Shown piece after piece: positions 12,067 through 23,757 of a DNA stretch of 64,000 bases. Numbering within the stretch: the stretch's first letter is position 1; each line of letters opens with the position of its first letter. Source of the DNA: Apium graveolens (Eukaryota; Streptophyta; Magnoliopsida; Apiales; Apiaceae); NCBI RefSeq assembly GCF_009905375.1, contig NC_133648.1, positions 25,171,562 to 25,235,561 of the forward strand, written 5' to 3'. The notes below the pieces were generated by a model, which saw nothing but the letters and a program-made list of their open reading frames with translations, ran no database searches and had not been told where the DNA came from. The translations under genes were made by a program, and so were the position numbers.

Positions 12067-13436
12067 TTAGGAGTAATTAAGCAAACCTAACTCACTTACC
12101 AACCTAGTAAAGGTGGATTCATCAAGTGGCTTGGTAAAGATATCTGTAAGCTGCTTCTCACTTGGAACAAAATGAAGTTCCACCGTACCATTAATCACAT
12201 ATTCCCTAATGAAGTGATACTTGATGTCTATGTGCTTTCTTCTTGAATGCTGTACTGGATTTTCAGTGATAGCAATTGCACTTGTGTTATCACAGAAAAT
12301 AGGATTTCTGTCCACTTGCAGACCATAGTCCAATAATTGGTTTTTCATCCATAGAATCTGTGCACAGCAACTTCCAACAACAATATATTCAGCTTCAGCT
12401 GTAGAATTAGAAACTGAATTTTGCTTTTTACTGAACCAGGATACTAGCTTGTTTCCTAGAAATTGACAGGTTCCTGTTGTACTTTTTCTATCAATTTTAC
12501 AACCTACATAATCTGCATCTGAATAACCAGTTAGATCAAAACCAGAATCTCTAGGGTACCAAATGCCAAGTTTTGGTGTGCCCTTGAGATATCTGAAAAT
12601 TCTCTGAATAACTACTAAATGAGATTCTCTGAGATCAGCCTGAAATCTAGCACAAAGATAAGTAGCAAACATTATATCTGGCCTACTAGCTGTTAAGTAC
12701 AAAAGTGAGCCAACCATGCCTCTATAGCTTGAAATATCCATAAACTTTTCAGTGGTGTTTAATTCAAGTTAGTTGCAGTGGCCATGAGAGTTTTTGCAGA
12801 TCTGCAATCCATTAGATCAAACTTCTTTAAAAGATCATAAATATATTTGGTTTGACTAATAAATATTACATCACTAACTTGCTTAACTTGTAAACCAAGA
12901 AAGTAAGTTAGTTTTCCCATCATGCTCATTTCATACTTACTTTGCATCAATTTGGAAAACCTTTTGCAAAAATTTTCATCTGTAGAGCCAAATATAATAT
13001 CATCTACATAAATTTGAACAAGTATACTAGAGCCATTAATATTTCTAAAGAATAAAGTTTTGTCAACAATACCTTTTGTGAAGTGATTTTCTAAGAGAAT
13101 CTTTGACAAAGTATCATACCAGGATCTAGGTGTTTGCTTCAATCCATAAAGTGCTTTCAAAAGATAGTAGACATATTCTGGAAAATTTAGATCTTCAAAA
13201 CTAGGAGGCTGACTGACATAGACTTCCTCCTCCAAATCTCCATTTAGGAAGGCACTTTTGACATCCATTTGATAGACTTTGAAATTGGCATGGGCTGCAT
13301 AGGCTATGAAAATTCCGATGGCTTCAAGTCTTGCAACAGGAACAAAAGTTTCATCAAAATCTATTCCTTCTTGTTGACAGTAGCCCTTAGCAACCAATCT
13401 AGCTTTGTTCCTGATAACTATGCCATTTTCATTCAT
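12067..13436 (-). pseudogene. E2 pol: reverse transcriptase and RNase H, copy B, one frameshift
   Basis: The ORF 12759-13436 encodes RT with the [34 protein letters not shown] and YVDD (12999-13010) blocks. RNase H follows in a different frame at 12067-12741, with YSDADY, STAEAEY, HIDIKYHFIREY and DIFTKPLDE. A frameshift near 12745-12770 separates them. Integrase (13772-15388) lies upstream in element order, with about 330 bases of broken linker between. This is the primary pol copy; copy A (10779-11662) duplicates its end. Confidence 0.93.
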
Positions 13437-13771
13437 CTTGTTTCTGAATACCCACTTGGTGTTAATTGGATTCTTTCCTTTAGGCTTGGGTACCAGCTAA
13501 CATACCTTGTTCCTCTCAAATTGGTTTAGCTCCTCTTGCAAAGCTAAAACCAATCAGGATCCAACAGAGTTTCTTCTACCTTTTTAGGCTCTTACTGAGA
13601 TAGAAAGCTGCTATATAGACATTCCTCTTGAGTTTTTTTTCTTGTTTGAACTCTAGAAGATACATCACCAATAATGAGCTCAAATGGGTGATCTCTAATC
13701 CATTTTCTCTGTTGAGGTAGATTAGATCTAGATGAAGAGGCCTCATCATTGTCTTGATGTGTGACTAAGTT

Positions 13772-15388
13772 TTAATTTGAAGAAACTCCCCCTGAGTTTA
13801 TGAATCTTTGATTTGAAGAAGGAGTTCTTTCTGTAAGTGATCTGTTTTGACTCTCAGCTTCTCTCATTGTTCTGACGGATGATGCACTTTGTATCTCGAC
13901 GGATGAAGCTGATTGTCTACCGACGGATGATGCATTATGCAACTCGACTGGTGCTGAATTTTGTGCATCATTGGGGATAGTCTTTTCTGCATTATCCTTA
14001 GCCACTGTTTCTTGATCACTATCATCATCACTGTCTTCACAAATAATCTCCACATTGTCAAATTTGAAGCTCTCATGGAAATATCCATCTTGCAGTCCTT
14101 CAATCTTTTTATCATCAAACACAACATGTATAGATTTCATAACAATGTTGGTTTTTAGATTGTAGACTCTATATGCTTTTCCAACAGCATATCCAACAAA
14201 AATTCCCTCATCTGCTTTGGCATCAAACTTTCCATGTTGATCAGTTTGATTCCTTAAGATATAGCATTTACAGCCAAAGACATGTAGAAAGTTTAATGTT
14301 GGCTTCCTGTTATTGAACAACTGGTAGGGAGTCATGCATTTGGCTTGATTGACCAAAGAAATATTCTGAGTGTAACATGCAGTATTTACAACTTCAGCCC
14401 AAAAATATGTTGGTAACTTTGATTCTTCCAGCATTGTTCTTGCATCTTTAATAAGAGACTTGTTCTTTCTTTCCACCACTCCTTTTTGTTGTGGAGTTCT
14501 AGCTGCAGAAAACTCATGCATGATCCCATTCTCTTCATAAAATAATCTCATCACATAATTCTTGAACTCAGTTCCATTGTCACTCCTGATTCTTCTTACT
14601 TTGAAATCAGGATGATTGTTGACTTGCCTTATGTGATTGATGATGATTTCACTAGCTTCATCTTTAGATTTTATGAAAAATGTCCAAGAGAACTTTGAGA
14701 AATCATCTACAATTACTACGAAATATCTTTTCTTTGAAATGGACAACAGATTGACTGGTCCAAACAAATCCATGTGTAACAATTGCAAAGGTTCTTCAAT
14801 AGTTGAATCAAGCTTCTTTCTGAATGATGCTTTAATCTGCTTTCCTTTCTGGAAGGCATCACATAATCCATCCTTTGAAAACTCCAGTTGAGGAATACCT
14901 CTAACCAAATCTTTCTTGACTAGCTCATTCATGGTCTTGAAGTTTAGATGGGACAGCTTCTTGTGCCATAGCCAACTTTCATCTTGACTTGCTTTGTTAA
15001 ATAGACATGTGACAAATTCTGCATTTGATGAGTTGAAATCAGCTAAGTACACATTTCCTTTTCTCACCCCAGTGAGAACCACTTTGTTGTTTCTCTTGTT
15101 GGTCGCAACACAGGCTTCAGAACTGAAAGTGACTGAGTTGCCATTATCACAAAACTGGCCGATACTCAACAAATTATGCTTGAGTCCATCCACTAGGACA
15201 ACCTCTTCAATCATGACATTATCCTTTAAAATCAAGCCATAACCCACAGTATAACCCTTACTGTCATCTCCAAAAGTGATACTTGGGCCAACTCTTTCCT
15301 TGAACCCAGTAAGCATGGTAGAATCTCCAGTCATGTGCCTTGAGCAGCCACTATCCAAATACCAAAAATTCTTTTTGTTTCCCTGCAC
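13772..15388 (-). CDS. E2 protease/integrase region (538 codons open)
   Basis: The N-terminus is a Copia aspartic protease with WYLDSGCSRHMTG (catalytic Asp12). Next comes the GAG-pre-integrase zinc domain (H142, H147, C176), but the fourth ligand, normally Cys in CDACQKG, is Phe179. The integrase core shows the DDE triad at D207 (HMDLFGP), D270 (RSDNGTEF) and E306 (ERKN). The C-terminus runs into an acidic linker with a peptide repeat (ASSV every 8 residues, 13874-13945) encoded by copies of the E2 DNA motif. The frame is intact over this stretch, but it is shifted against gag and RT, so no full polyprotein can be made. Confidence 0.92.
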   Translation of the reverse strand: MQGNKKNFWYLDSGCSRHMTGDSTMLTGFKERVGPSITFGDDSKGYTVGYGLILKDNVMIEEVVLVDGLKHNLLSIGQFCDNGNSVTFSSEACVATNKRNNKVVLTGVRKGNVYLADFNSSNAEFVTCLFNKASQDESWLWHKKLSHLNFKTMNELVKKDLVRGIPQLEFSKDGLCDAFQKGKQIKASFRKKLDSTIEEPLQLLHMDLFGPVNLLSISKKRYFVVIVDDFSKFSWTFFIKSKDEASEIIINHIRQVNNHPDFKVRRIRSDNGTEFKNYVMRLFYEENGIMHEFSAARTPQQKGVVERKNKSLIKDARTMLEESKLPTYFWAEVVNTACYTQNISLVNQAKCMTPYQLFNNRKPTLNFLHVFGCKCYILRNQTDQHGKFDAKADEGIFVGYAVGKAYRVYNLKTNIVMKSIHVVFDDKKIEGLQDGYFHESFKFDNVEIICEDSDDDSDQETVAKDNAEKTIPNDAQNSAPVELHNASSVGRQSASSVEIQSASSVRTMREAESQNRSLTERTPSSNQRFINSGGVSSN

Positions 15389-15402
15389 ACATCAAAATCA
15401 AA

Positions 15403-15681
15403 TCAAGTTAATTTTGGTACCCAAGTTTCCTTGGGTCCTGCCTTGTTAGCCTTTTTCTTTGGATTCTTAGGTTTGACCTCATCTGACTTGGGTATTTCAG
15501 ATTCATCCTTAGTCATTTGAGTTGGACCTTTGAAACCATTCATTGAAGCAGAATTATCATGCACATTTTGATTAACAGGAAAAGGCATGATATGTGCAAA
15601 CATGTTATTCCAGTAAGGCATACTAAATGGCATTTGAGGCATATTAAATGCAGCATAATATGGATTAGATGCAAATGGCAT
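15403..15681 (-). pseudogene. E2 gag C-terminal piece 3 (Met/Pro/Asn-rich)
   Basis: An open stretch of 92 codons, rich in Met, Pro, Phe and Asn, ending in a Lys-rich tail that reads KANKAGPKETWVPK. Such tails precede the Copia protease in Sirevirus gag. It is separated from protease and from the previous gag piece by stops and frame changes. Confidence 0.65.
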
Positions 15682-15722
15682 ATTAGCAAATTATGCATTC
15701 ATATTCTGTGCAGATAAAATAT

Positions 15723-16220
15723 TCATAGACATGGCATGCATGTTGGGAAATGAATGAGGTGCAAATATAGGAGTAAGCATAGCAAGTTTGCAATTAACAG
15801 ACAAATGATTAACACTACCACACTTACACAGATTTTTCTTGGAGCATATTTATCAGGCGTGTAGTTTTTATGTTTGTTAATTCCTACCTTCCCATTTCTG
15901 TTGTTTTTCCTTTTTGATTTTTCTTTAACCTCAATCTTATCTAATATGTCATTCAATTGCTTGATAGACAGATGACCAACATTAACTCTCTTTTCTTTTC
16001 TCACTTGACTTGATTCTCCTGGAACAAAGTTTTTAGAAACTGATCCATATTTATCATTCAACTTAGCTAACTTAGCTTTGCTAACTGGCTTATTAACATT
16101 CGACGGATGTGGCTCATTGTCTTTCGATGGATAATCTTTTTGATTATTCAATGGATAATTTTCATCATCCGTCGAATCCACATCTGTTGAAAGTCCTTCA
16201 ACTAGATTTGAATCAAGCAT
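15723..16220 (-). pseudogene. E2 gag piece 2, with second zinc knuckle remnant
   Basis: Open for 165 codons. The first part is Asp/Ser/Asn-rich and contains four copies of the E2 DNA motif (16100-16175). It is followed by a Lys/Arg-rich stretch. After ICV the frame shifts; in the other frame CGSVNHLSVNCK is readable, the second CCHC knuckle of Sirevirus gag. Broken, so non-functional as it stands. Confidence 0.7.
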
Positions 16221-16331
16221 CTCTTTGCTCTTTTTCCAGGCTACATCACAAAAGGATTCTATACCTTGAACTTTAGTAATTTGAGCATGGACATCTCTAG
16301 ATGATTTCCATGCCTTAATTACTTCATGTTC

Positions 16332-16886
16332 TCATTCAAGCTGCTTCCTTAAAATCTCTTCTTTCGTTAAAGATTCAGTTAATTCATCCTTAGCAGTTTT
16401 ACATTCAATTCTCAATTTTTTAAACTCAATAAATTGAGACTCTAGCACATTATTCCTCTCACTTGAAAATAAATTGTTTTCTTTAATTTTAGCATTTTCC
16501 TTAGTGAGGGATTTAAGAGTTACACACAAATGATATAGCTCAGTAGACATATCATTGATGGCATCATTGCACTCAGATTTAGTTAAATGTGCTAGGTTAG
16601 TGGTGATTACCTGATTGCTTGATGAACTAACTTCTGCTTCATCTGACTTGGCCATTAGGGCTAGGTTGACATAGCTTGTTTTTTCATCTTCATCCAATCT
16701 ATCTGCAGCCCAGTCATTCTCCTGTGTGATGAAAGCCCTTTCCCTTTGTTTGAGCAGCTCAAAATATTTTTGCTTATAATCAACAAGCTCAAACTTCTTT
16801 TTACCAGAATCAAGCTTTCTATATTTACTGGCAAAATGACCTGTCAATCCACATTTGAAACACTTGAATTTAGATTTATCAACCAT
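16332..16886 (-). pseudogene. E2 gag piece 1: zinc knuckle and coiled coil
   Basis: Begins MVDKSKFKCFKCGLTGHFAS, a CCHC zinc knuckle whose last Cys is Tyr (SKYRK instead of SKCRK), so it is probably unable to bind zinc normally. A long heptad-rich coiled coil follows (about residues 95-184), typical of Sirevirus gag. It ends at a stop at 16332-16334, in frame with piece 2 beyond. Confidence 0.75.
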
Positions 16887-16940
16887 GTTTCTGTTTGGCT
16901 TAGCTGCTCCAAAATTCTTCTTGAATTTGAGCTTGGAAAA

Positions 16941-17731
16941 TCACCTGGATAAGAATGCTAGATGCTCATCTATATCATCCATGTCATCTTGGCTCAACTG
17001 TTCTTCATTTTCAGCTACCAGCCCTTTAACCTTGCTCTCACAAACCTTTGAGTTTGATGCAGATTCTACAGCTTCAACTTTCATCTCCTTTTCCTTCTCT
17101 AGCTCTGCAACTAGTGCAATGGATCCTCCTTTCTTCCTTCCTTTCTCCATCCTTTCATCTTACTCTATTTCAAGCTCATAGGTCTTTATAATTCCATACA
17201 GTCTTTCCAAGGTGAATTCCTTGTAATCTTGAGAGTTTCTTAAAGAGATTGTCATGGGCTTCCATTCCTTTGGTAGAGATCTAAGGAATTTAAGGTTTAA
17301 GTCTTTTCTTGATAGACCCTTCCATGCAACTTGAGAGCATTCAGTAGCTTTTGAAATTTACCAAATATATCAGTGAGTGATTCACTTTCTTCAAAGTGAA
17401 AATGCTCATATTGCTGAATCAAGAGTTGCATTCTATTCTCTTTGACTTGCTCAGCACCATCACAAATAATTTGAATTGTGTCCTAAACCTCTTTAGCTGT
17501 TTTGCAGTTTATGATGTTGTCAAACATATCACCATCAACACCATTAAACAGTATATTTATGGCCTTTTTATCTTTCCTGACTTGTTCAATGTCTGGATCA
17601 AACCATTCATGTCTAGGCTTTGGAACTGATGATTCATTTCCTGTAGCAGCTCTCATGGGAACATGGGGACCTTTCTCCATGCAGTCCTCATATGCTTCAT
17701 CTTGAGAAAGAAGATATAGGTGCATCTTCAC
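16941..17731 (-). pseudogene. E2 gag N-terminal capsid domain, decayed
   Basis: The open stretch 17483-17731 reads as the start of a Copia capsid (UBN2-type) domain, including INILFNGVDGDMFDNI. The capsid continues in broken frames to about 17170 (readable pieces such as EENRMQLLIQQYEHF-like and ESESLTDIFGKFQ). A further open stretch at 16941-17150 is Glu/Lys-rich. Stops and shifts interrupt it at least three times. Confidence 0.75.
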
Positions 17732-17845
17732 CTTCTAGTGGTGATAGTTGTCTTTGTCCAGAAATAGAATTTTCACTCCTGCATCCTTTCTGATCATCTT
17801 GCTGATTGTGGTGATCTTTACACTTATTGTACTTCAAGAGCTTAC

Positions 17846-17857
17846 TCTGATACCAAT
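17846..17857 (-). other. E2 primer-binding site (tRNA-Met type)
   Basis: On the minus strand TGGTATCAGAGT follows two bases after the LTR end. It matches the 3' end of initiator tRNA-Met, the usual primer for plant Copia elements. Confidence 0.85.
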
Positions 17858-18886
17858 TGTTAATCCCAAACAATGCAACAAGAATTACAGAAGGGGGGTT
17901 GAATGTAATTCTGGCTAGTTTTTCTGATTTTAAGAATGTTCTTACTTAGTATATAACTGTGTTTGATTTGTAGTAGTGCGGAATGAAAGAATAATAGAAA
18001 TCAAAATACAAAGTAATAAAATACAAGGCTTTAAAACTTTCTGGTGGATTTGGACTTATCCACCAGAGATATATATAAAGTTGAGAACTCTGTGATGCTT
18101 GAATAGCACACAACTGCTTACAAGAGAACTTATAAAATTATAGAGAGATTCTTAACAGATACAACTTTATCTATCTCTCTAAAAACAATGCTTATTTAGT
18201 TAATGTTCTACTTGTTACACTTGGTTTATATATCACCATGTTACATGATAGTAAGACAAGATAATAAGACAAACTTAATCTAGTCCAACTTCATGCTGCT
18301 ACATTACTCTATCCAGCATCTTTGAATATCTTCATATTTGTATGGAAATGGTAATGCTTCTTTGTTCTCTAAATCCTGCAATTAGGCTGCCACATTCCAT
18401 TTGCAAACACCCGACGCATGTGACTGTGTTGTCACTGTCAACTGCTATTTTGAATATTATCATCCGTCAGGACTGTGTTAATCATCCGTCGAGAGCCTCT
18501 TTGATTATCTATCGGGAGCCTTTGTAGATCATCCGCCGGGAGTCTTTCTGTCACTTGATTCTATTTCAACTATGCAAGATTTCAAGACATCTTATATTTA
18601 CAATTAGCCAACCTATTCTGCATATCAATCTAGTAGTCAACATGACTTAAAAAATCCTACAGTGTCTACTCAACTAATACATTGTTGTTTGCATAAATGT
18701 GCTACAAGACTTATTATTACATAAGCTACACTCTCGATGGATGTTAAATTGTCATCCGTCGGGACTATAAAGTTCATATGTCCGCACTATATTAAAACAT
18801 CCGTCGAGAGCTACAAAAACACTAAGTTAAAATCTACTAAGGTGTTTTATTCAATTTATCATCAATTTCACAACATATTCCTAACA
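17858..18886 (-). repeat. E2 5' LTR (1029 bp)
   Basis: On the minus strand it starts TGTTAGGAATATG and ends GGGATTAACA, followed by the primer-binding site. ATCCGTCG-type motifs cluster at 18413-18540 and 18732-18810, upstream of a TATATAAA box at 18225-18232. It is homologous over its length to the solo LTR at 40525-41534. Confidence 0.92.
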
Positions 18887-20767
18887 ATATTTATTCCGGG
18901 AATTTTAAAATTAGTTTGGCAATTTTTTGGGTTATTTTTGCCCCCAAGTTTATTCGTTAAAAATCAAATTACGGGACAAACCGGGCCACAGATTCTTCGT
19001 ATTTATCCCAAATACTACGTGTTAGTTTTTCAGAATTCGTGTTGCTACGTATTACAATTAGCAAAAGAGAAAAAAATATATGAATAAATAATCACCCCCA
19101 CCCCCTGTTTTTCCGGTTTGTTTCCGGCGAGTTTGGCTTGATTTTTTGCTGGTTGATTATATATGTATATATATTATATACATGTGAGTGTGTGTGTGTG
19201 CTATATATGTGTGTGTGTGCGTTTCAGTGCGCGTCTGTGTGTGTATCACTGTGTGCGTGCGCGCATTTTAGCGTGTATGTGAGTGTGGCACACGGAGTCG
19301 CGTGTGTGGTGGTGTTGTTGTGAGTTGGCTGCTGTTATTACTTAATTCAGTTAATTCTGAATTTAGTTTTATTATTTTTACAGATTATATTTGATTAACA
19401 TTCGTGATATATAAATGAATTTTGTGCATAATTTTTTTACTAATCGGTGGAATTTAGTTGGAAACCCGTATTATAACGGGAGCCAATAAATTTTACCGCC
19501 GTCGACGATGAGCCTCGGCGAGTCGACGGTGGACGGTGATGATTAATTCTGAGTCCTAAATTTATAAAACAAATAAAGTAGTTCGTATAAGTATTTTTCG
19601 GAACGTAAACAAGTATTTAAGTTTAAAAGCCGTATTGAGACGTGGATTGTAAAATTATGATTGTTGGGAATTGGACGTCGATTATGTTTCGACGGGTATG
19701 CCTATGAATAGAGAAGTCGCTGTCCAATTTTTTCTGAAAATTATTTTAAATACGAGAAGTGTACTATACGATATAAAATGTTTCACCCCTATTGTGAATA
19801 TTGATTACGTAAATGTATGTATATTATAGGAGTCGGGTTATCGGATTGGGTTAATTAGATTCGAGGATATAAAGCATGTCGGTATAACTAATTAGGGTAT
19901 TATGTTACTATAGATCCCAGTCAAAGTTCGCGAGGACTAAAGTTAGTCGACCGCAACTACCCTAGGAATCCTGAGGAATTATCGCAAGCCAAGTACCCCT
20001 GACCATACTTTTATGGTTCAGTATATATGAATAAACTGTTATTTTATTATCGAACAAGAACATAAATGTTTTAAGTTACGTATCCCCTGTAGTTATAATT
20101 ATTTGTTTAAAATTTGTTTTGGGGAAAAGTAACTTCGAAAAGGGTACCTATCTCCGAATGAACATGATTTTGTGAACAATTTTACGTGTGCTGTTAAATG
20201 AACTGTTTTATACTGAGATAGGCACACGTGATTTGAAAACTGGATAAAACGATCAGATATTGGATACATAGGGGATAGAGTGGCCTATTGAGGCTGTGTA
20301 AGCAGCTAACTCGGTTGCGCGCTCTACTAAACCGATTAGTCCAGCAAATCAGAGACCTAGCTAGCCTCTGAGTTCCGGAACAGATTTATGGGATGACAGA
20401 TGGAGCCGTCTGGTGTTGATAGCCTGATCAGCTGTCTTCACATATCCACTACGTATTCGATTTGGTTTTATAATTCCCGTGACAGAAACAATGATTTATA
20501 TAGTTGAATTATAAATGTGAATAGCATGCTAAAATTGGACTCTGGTGTTTACACATCACACAACTACGTTATTTTATTAAGAGCATGCTAGTCAGTGATA
20601 TGCAGTTTCTTTTATTATTATTTTGACATAGATCCGAAATGATTTACAGGTTACTGATTTCATATTATTTTATAGTTCTGAACCTATAACTGTCTACATT
20701 ACTGTTTTTACGATGATATTCATATGTTGGTACTGCTGATCGATTATATGCTCACCCTTGCAACCTG

Positions 20768-20821
<54 letters not shown>

Positions 20822-21124
20822 TAGATGCCTAGAAGACCTATAAGATCCGGAAAGAACAGAGTCTCAACCCCTTCCGGTCCCGGCTCCTCTGAGTTGGTTT
20901 GTATCAGACCATATGCGGTCTGATGAGTTGCTGAATAAGATAGTGTGTCAGGTTTTTTTAATAAATGGTTGTGTAATAGTGAGTAGCTTAAATCATACTT
21001 GAACCTATATCGGATCTTATTTTTGGGGCCGTGTTAGTGTAATAATAATAATCTCATAATTTATATTTGTGGTTTGTTATGTTTGGTGACGTCAACTCCT
21101 GACCCCGGGGTTGAGGCCGTCACA
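18887..21124 (+). repeat. E3 5' LTR, right part, with TG- and TA-microsatellites
   Basis: Ends CCGGGGTTGAGGCCGTCACA at 21124, immediately before the primer-binding site at 21125-21138 (TTTGTTATCAGAGC). Contains a TG/GTGC-rich stretch at about 19183-19310 and an uninterrupted (TA)n run of about 26 units at 20769-20820. No protein-coding content is seen. The LTR start is not visible because E2 was inserted there. Confidence 0.75.
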
Positions 21125-21434
21125 TTTGTTATCAGAGCTACAAGTTCAAGTCTCTGATTTAGGTTAGGAATTAAGTCAGAAAGGTGTAGAAATTGTGTCC
21201 TAAGGTGTTAGTCAGCAACTCATTTAGAGGAGCGAACCTAAGAGTCAGTCGAGGGTTCCGAATGCGTTACCCTGACAGCTATTCATGTTTTGATAGAACT
21301 GCCTCAACCTTATTGTGTCTTTCCTGTATATTTATATTGTTGATAGTGGCCCATAGTGATATCCAGTTCTCCATTCTGGGAGAACAGATCTGATTCGGAT
21401 AGTTCATACTCAGAGAGGACACTAGATGTTGTAG

Positions 21435-21904
21435 TTGAGGAGACTCATTTGCCTTCCCCCACCAGTGCCTCAGTTTGTTCCGAGAGATATATCTGGACCT
21501 AGTTCCCGTCCTCATTGGGTGCAGAGGTCAGTATCAGCTATTAGGGATTTCCCACCGGGTTGCGGACCCAACTCTTCTTTCCCTAGACCTCTAGTCCCTC
21601 CCTCTGCTCATACAGGTACTTCCTCCCTGATTTCGTATCATGCTCATCGGGCGGTGAACAGATCTTTGATTAGAGAGCAGAGTTCGTAGTTGGCCGCGCA
21701 ACTTGAACGAGTACCAGTTGGACCCTTCCAGGGTATTCCTATTCCCTCACCCGATATCCAGGCTAGAGTGAGGACTTTGACACAGACTGCTGTTGAGCGG
21801 GCTAGATCTATTGACCCTTTCATTAGCTCTGAGTTTAGAGCTATCCAGTACCAGGACTTGGTTAACTAGTTGGTGTTCGAGTTAGGCACTATTGGTGGCA
21901 GTGG
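21435..21904 (+). pseudogene. E3 possible extra ORF upstream of gag
   Basis: One frame reads through 21435-21689, a TAG, then on to another TAG at about 21868, and ends at TAG near 21918. The protein is Pro/Ser/Arg-rich first and helical later (QARVRTLTQTAVERA). All internal stops read TAG where CAG is a simple ancestor. The solo LTR insertion lies 30 bases further on. I do not recognise the product; it could also be chance openness in a leader. Confidence 0.35.
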
Positions 21905-21950
21905 AAGTGCCAGTTGTTAGAGTGGAGTCACAGCAGTGGTAGACAGAGCT

Positions 21951-23351
21951 TGATAAGTGGCATTTTATACCACTTAGAACGTCTTATAATGACTTGAATT
22001 GATGTCTTGAAATCAAGTATTTTGTGTATTTGATGCTTTTTTCTAGTATTTTTGCATTTCAGGGTATAACTTGCGTATGTAGGAAGAATTCATTGAAATA
22101 AGCCTAGGGAAGTGCTTGGCATTGGTTATGGGAAGTTAGGAGCAGAACGCAGCAGAAATCAGGAGCAGAATGTGATTTTTTCTAGTAGGTTGCTGGGCGC
22201 CCGCTCAGGATCTGGGGCGGCCGCCTGGGAGCGGCCGCCCGGAGACGGGAAATTAAAATCTGATTTTTACACTTCTTATTTTCATGGACTTCTGAGATGG
22301 ATGGTTCTTGTGGGCTTCTATATAAGTAGTTTTCAGAGACGTTTCACAACAGGTGGTATCAAGCAAGGAGCAAGGAGAGAAGAAAGAAGACCGTTTTAGC
22401 ACATCGCAACGAAGAAGAGGAAGCATAAATTTCTTGTGATTCTTTTATTCGTTGTAACAGTGGATGCTAGTTTTCTTTACTTTGAACCTTATTACTCTTG
22501 TGATGCACTCTGGTTTTAATAAGTATTTTTATTAGTTTGTATTGTGTGTTATTATCATGTTTTCATATGAACTCATTCGTGACGATGAGTTCTATTATGG
22601 GCTAATCGTGATCATGGGGTCGTAACAGATTTACTATGGATTTCTTTAGTTAGTTGTTTAATACCTTAGTGTGTGATGATTGTATGATATCTAGCATAGG
22701 TTGTGCTTATTCGTCTTATGTGCGTCGCGAACATATAAGATAGTGTGTTAATCTCTTGTGAAGCGACAGTGAATCTTGAGATTTAGAACTTGCCATGCTA
22801 GCATAGGTTCATGTAAGTGTATGCATGATTAGTGGGTAACTCTAACCGTTTTACTTGCCCTGTGTAATCATAATGAATAACTTGCATCGTTATGTTGTCA
22901 AATTCTGTAGACATATAGGGTCTCAACATAATTGATGCCTATTCAACTTCTATCTTAATTGTGGATGCTTGGTAGAATGGTATTAGTATAACGAAAGTTG
23001 GCTTTTATCAGTTTCGTGTTGTTCGATTAATATCATCACTGTTACATACTAAGGGTAATAACAATGACTATTGAAGGAAGTAGTAATGAAGTTATGATCT
23101 CATGTGTGTTTGATATTGTCAATTCAAGTGTTATTTAAGTGTTTAATTCCCGTAGTTAATTATAGTTAATAATTAGTTAATCAATCTTAAGTGTTATTAT
23201 CTTGACATTGATAAGTAATCATACATTGGTGAGTGAGTGTTAATTGAACATAATTAGTCTGAGTCTCTGTGGGAATGAACTAGAAATTATTCTATATTAC
23301 TTGCGAACACGTATACTTGCGTGAATATTAGCGCGTGTTTTCGCCCTAACA
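21951..23351 (+). repeat. Solo LTR, 1401 bp, TSD GAGCT
   Basis: Starts TGATAAGTGGC and ends CGCCCTAACA. GAGCT is found directly before it (21946-21950) and directly after it (23352-23356). It contains a GC-rich core (22190-22250: GGCGCCCGC, GCGGCCGCC) in an otherwise AT-rich LTR. No coding region. Probably a Gypsy LTR by sequence style, orientation assumed; the internal region was lost by LTR-LTR recombination. Confidence 0.85.
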
Positions 23352-23757
23352 GAGCTCAGATCTGGTTACTTCAGGATTTCTGTAGTTTGTTTTTATATGT
23401 ACATTATGTTGTTGTAGCATGTAGTAGATGGAGGCTGTTATATCAGCCAATTTTGTTGTGTATTTGGATGGTTTAGTAGTTGGATATCAGTTGTACTAGT
23501 TGGATTTCTGTGTAGTTGTTATATAATAGCTGATTTATTATGTTGTTCAGTTTATATACTTGTGCACTGTTATTACTGTTGTTACTATTATCGTTGCTTC
23601 TGTTGCTGGTATTTCTAGTATTTAACCATTCACTCTGGATAGATCCAATTAACTGAGGATGAGGATATTTTCATTGTGGCAGCACTCTCCTGATACAATG
23701 TATAAACTCTTTAGAGCATTCCATTTTTCTTATATATGACTGTTATGTTTCAGGAGA

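Larger units (their letters stand above)
7548..18886 (-). mobile_element. E2: Sirevirus-type Ty1/Copia element with env-like ORF, 3' end split off by E1
   Basis: Reading the minus strand: 5' LTR (18886 to 17858), primer-binding site, gag, protease/integrase, RT/RNase H, a duplicated RT/RNase H segment, motif-rich spacer, env-like ORF. The env-like frame runs up to 7548 without reaching a natural end, so the 3' end and 3' LTR should lie left of E1, outside the window. Right flank is ATATT (18887-18891), the expected TSD. A motif of the form ATCCGTCGG, often in inverted pairs, recurs more than 25 times in LTR, spacer and even coding parts. Confidence 0.9.

Noticed and set aside
19138..19323. 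Cys/Val-rich ORF
   Set aside because: It is a translation of the TG/GTGC microsatellite in the E3 LTR.
20769..20820. (TA)n run as a regulatory element
   Set aside because: A simple microsatellite in a decayed LTR; no supporting context.
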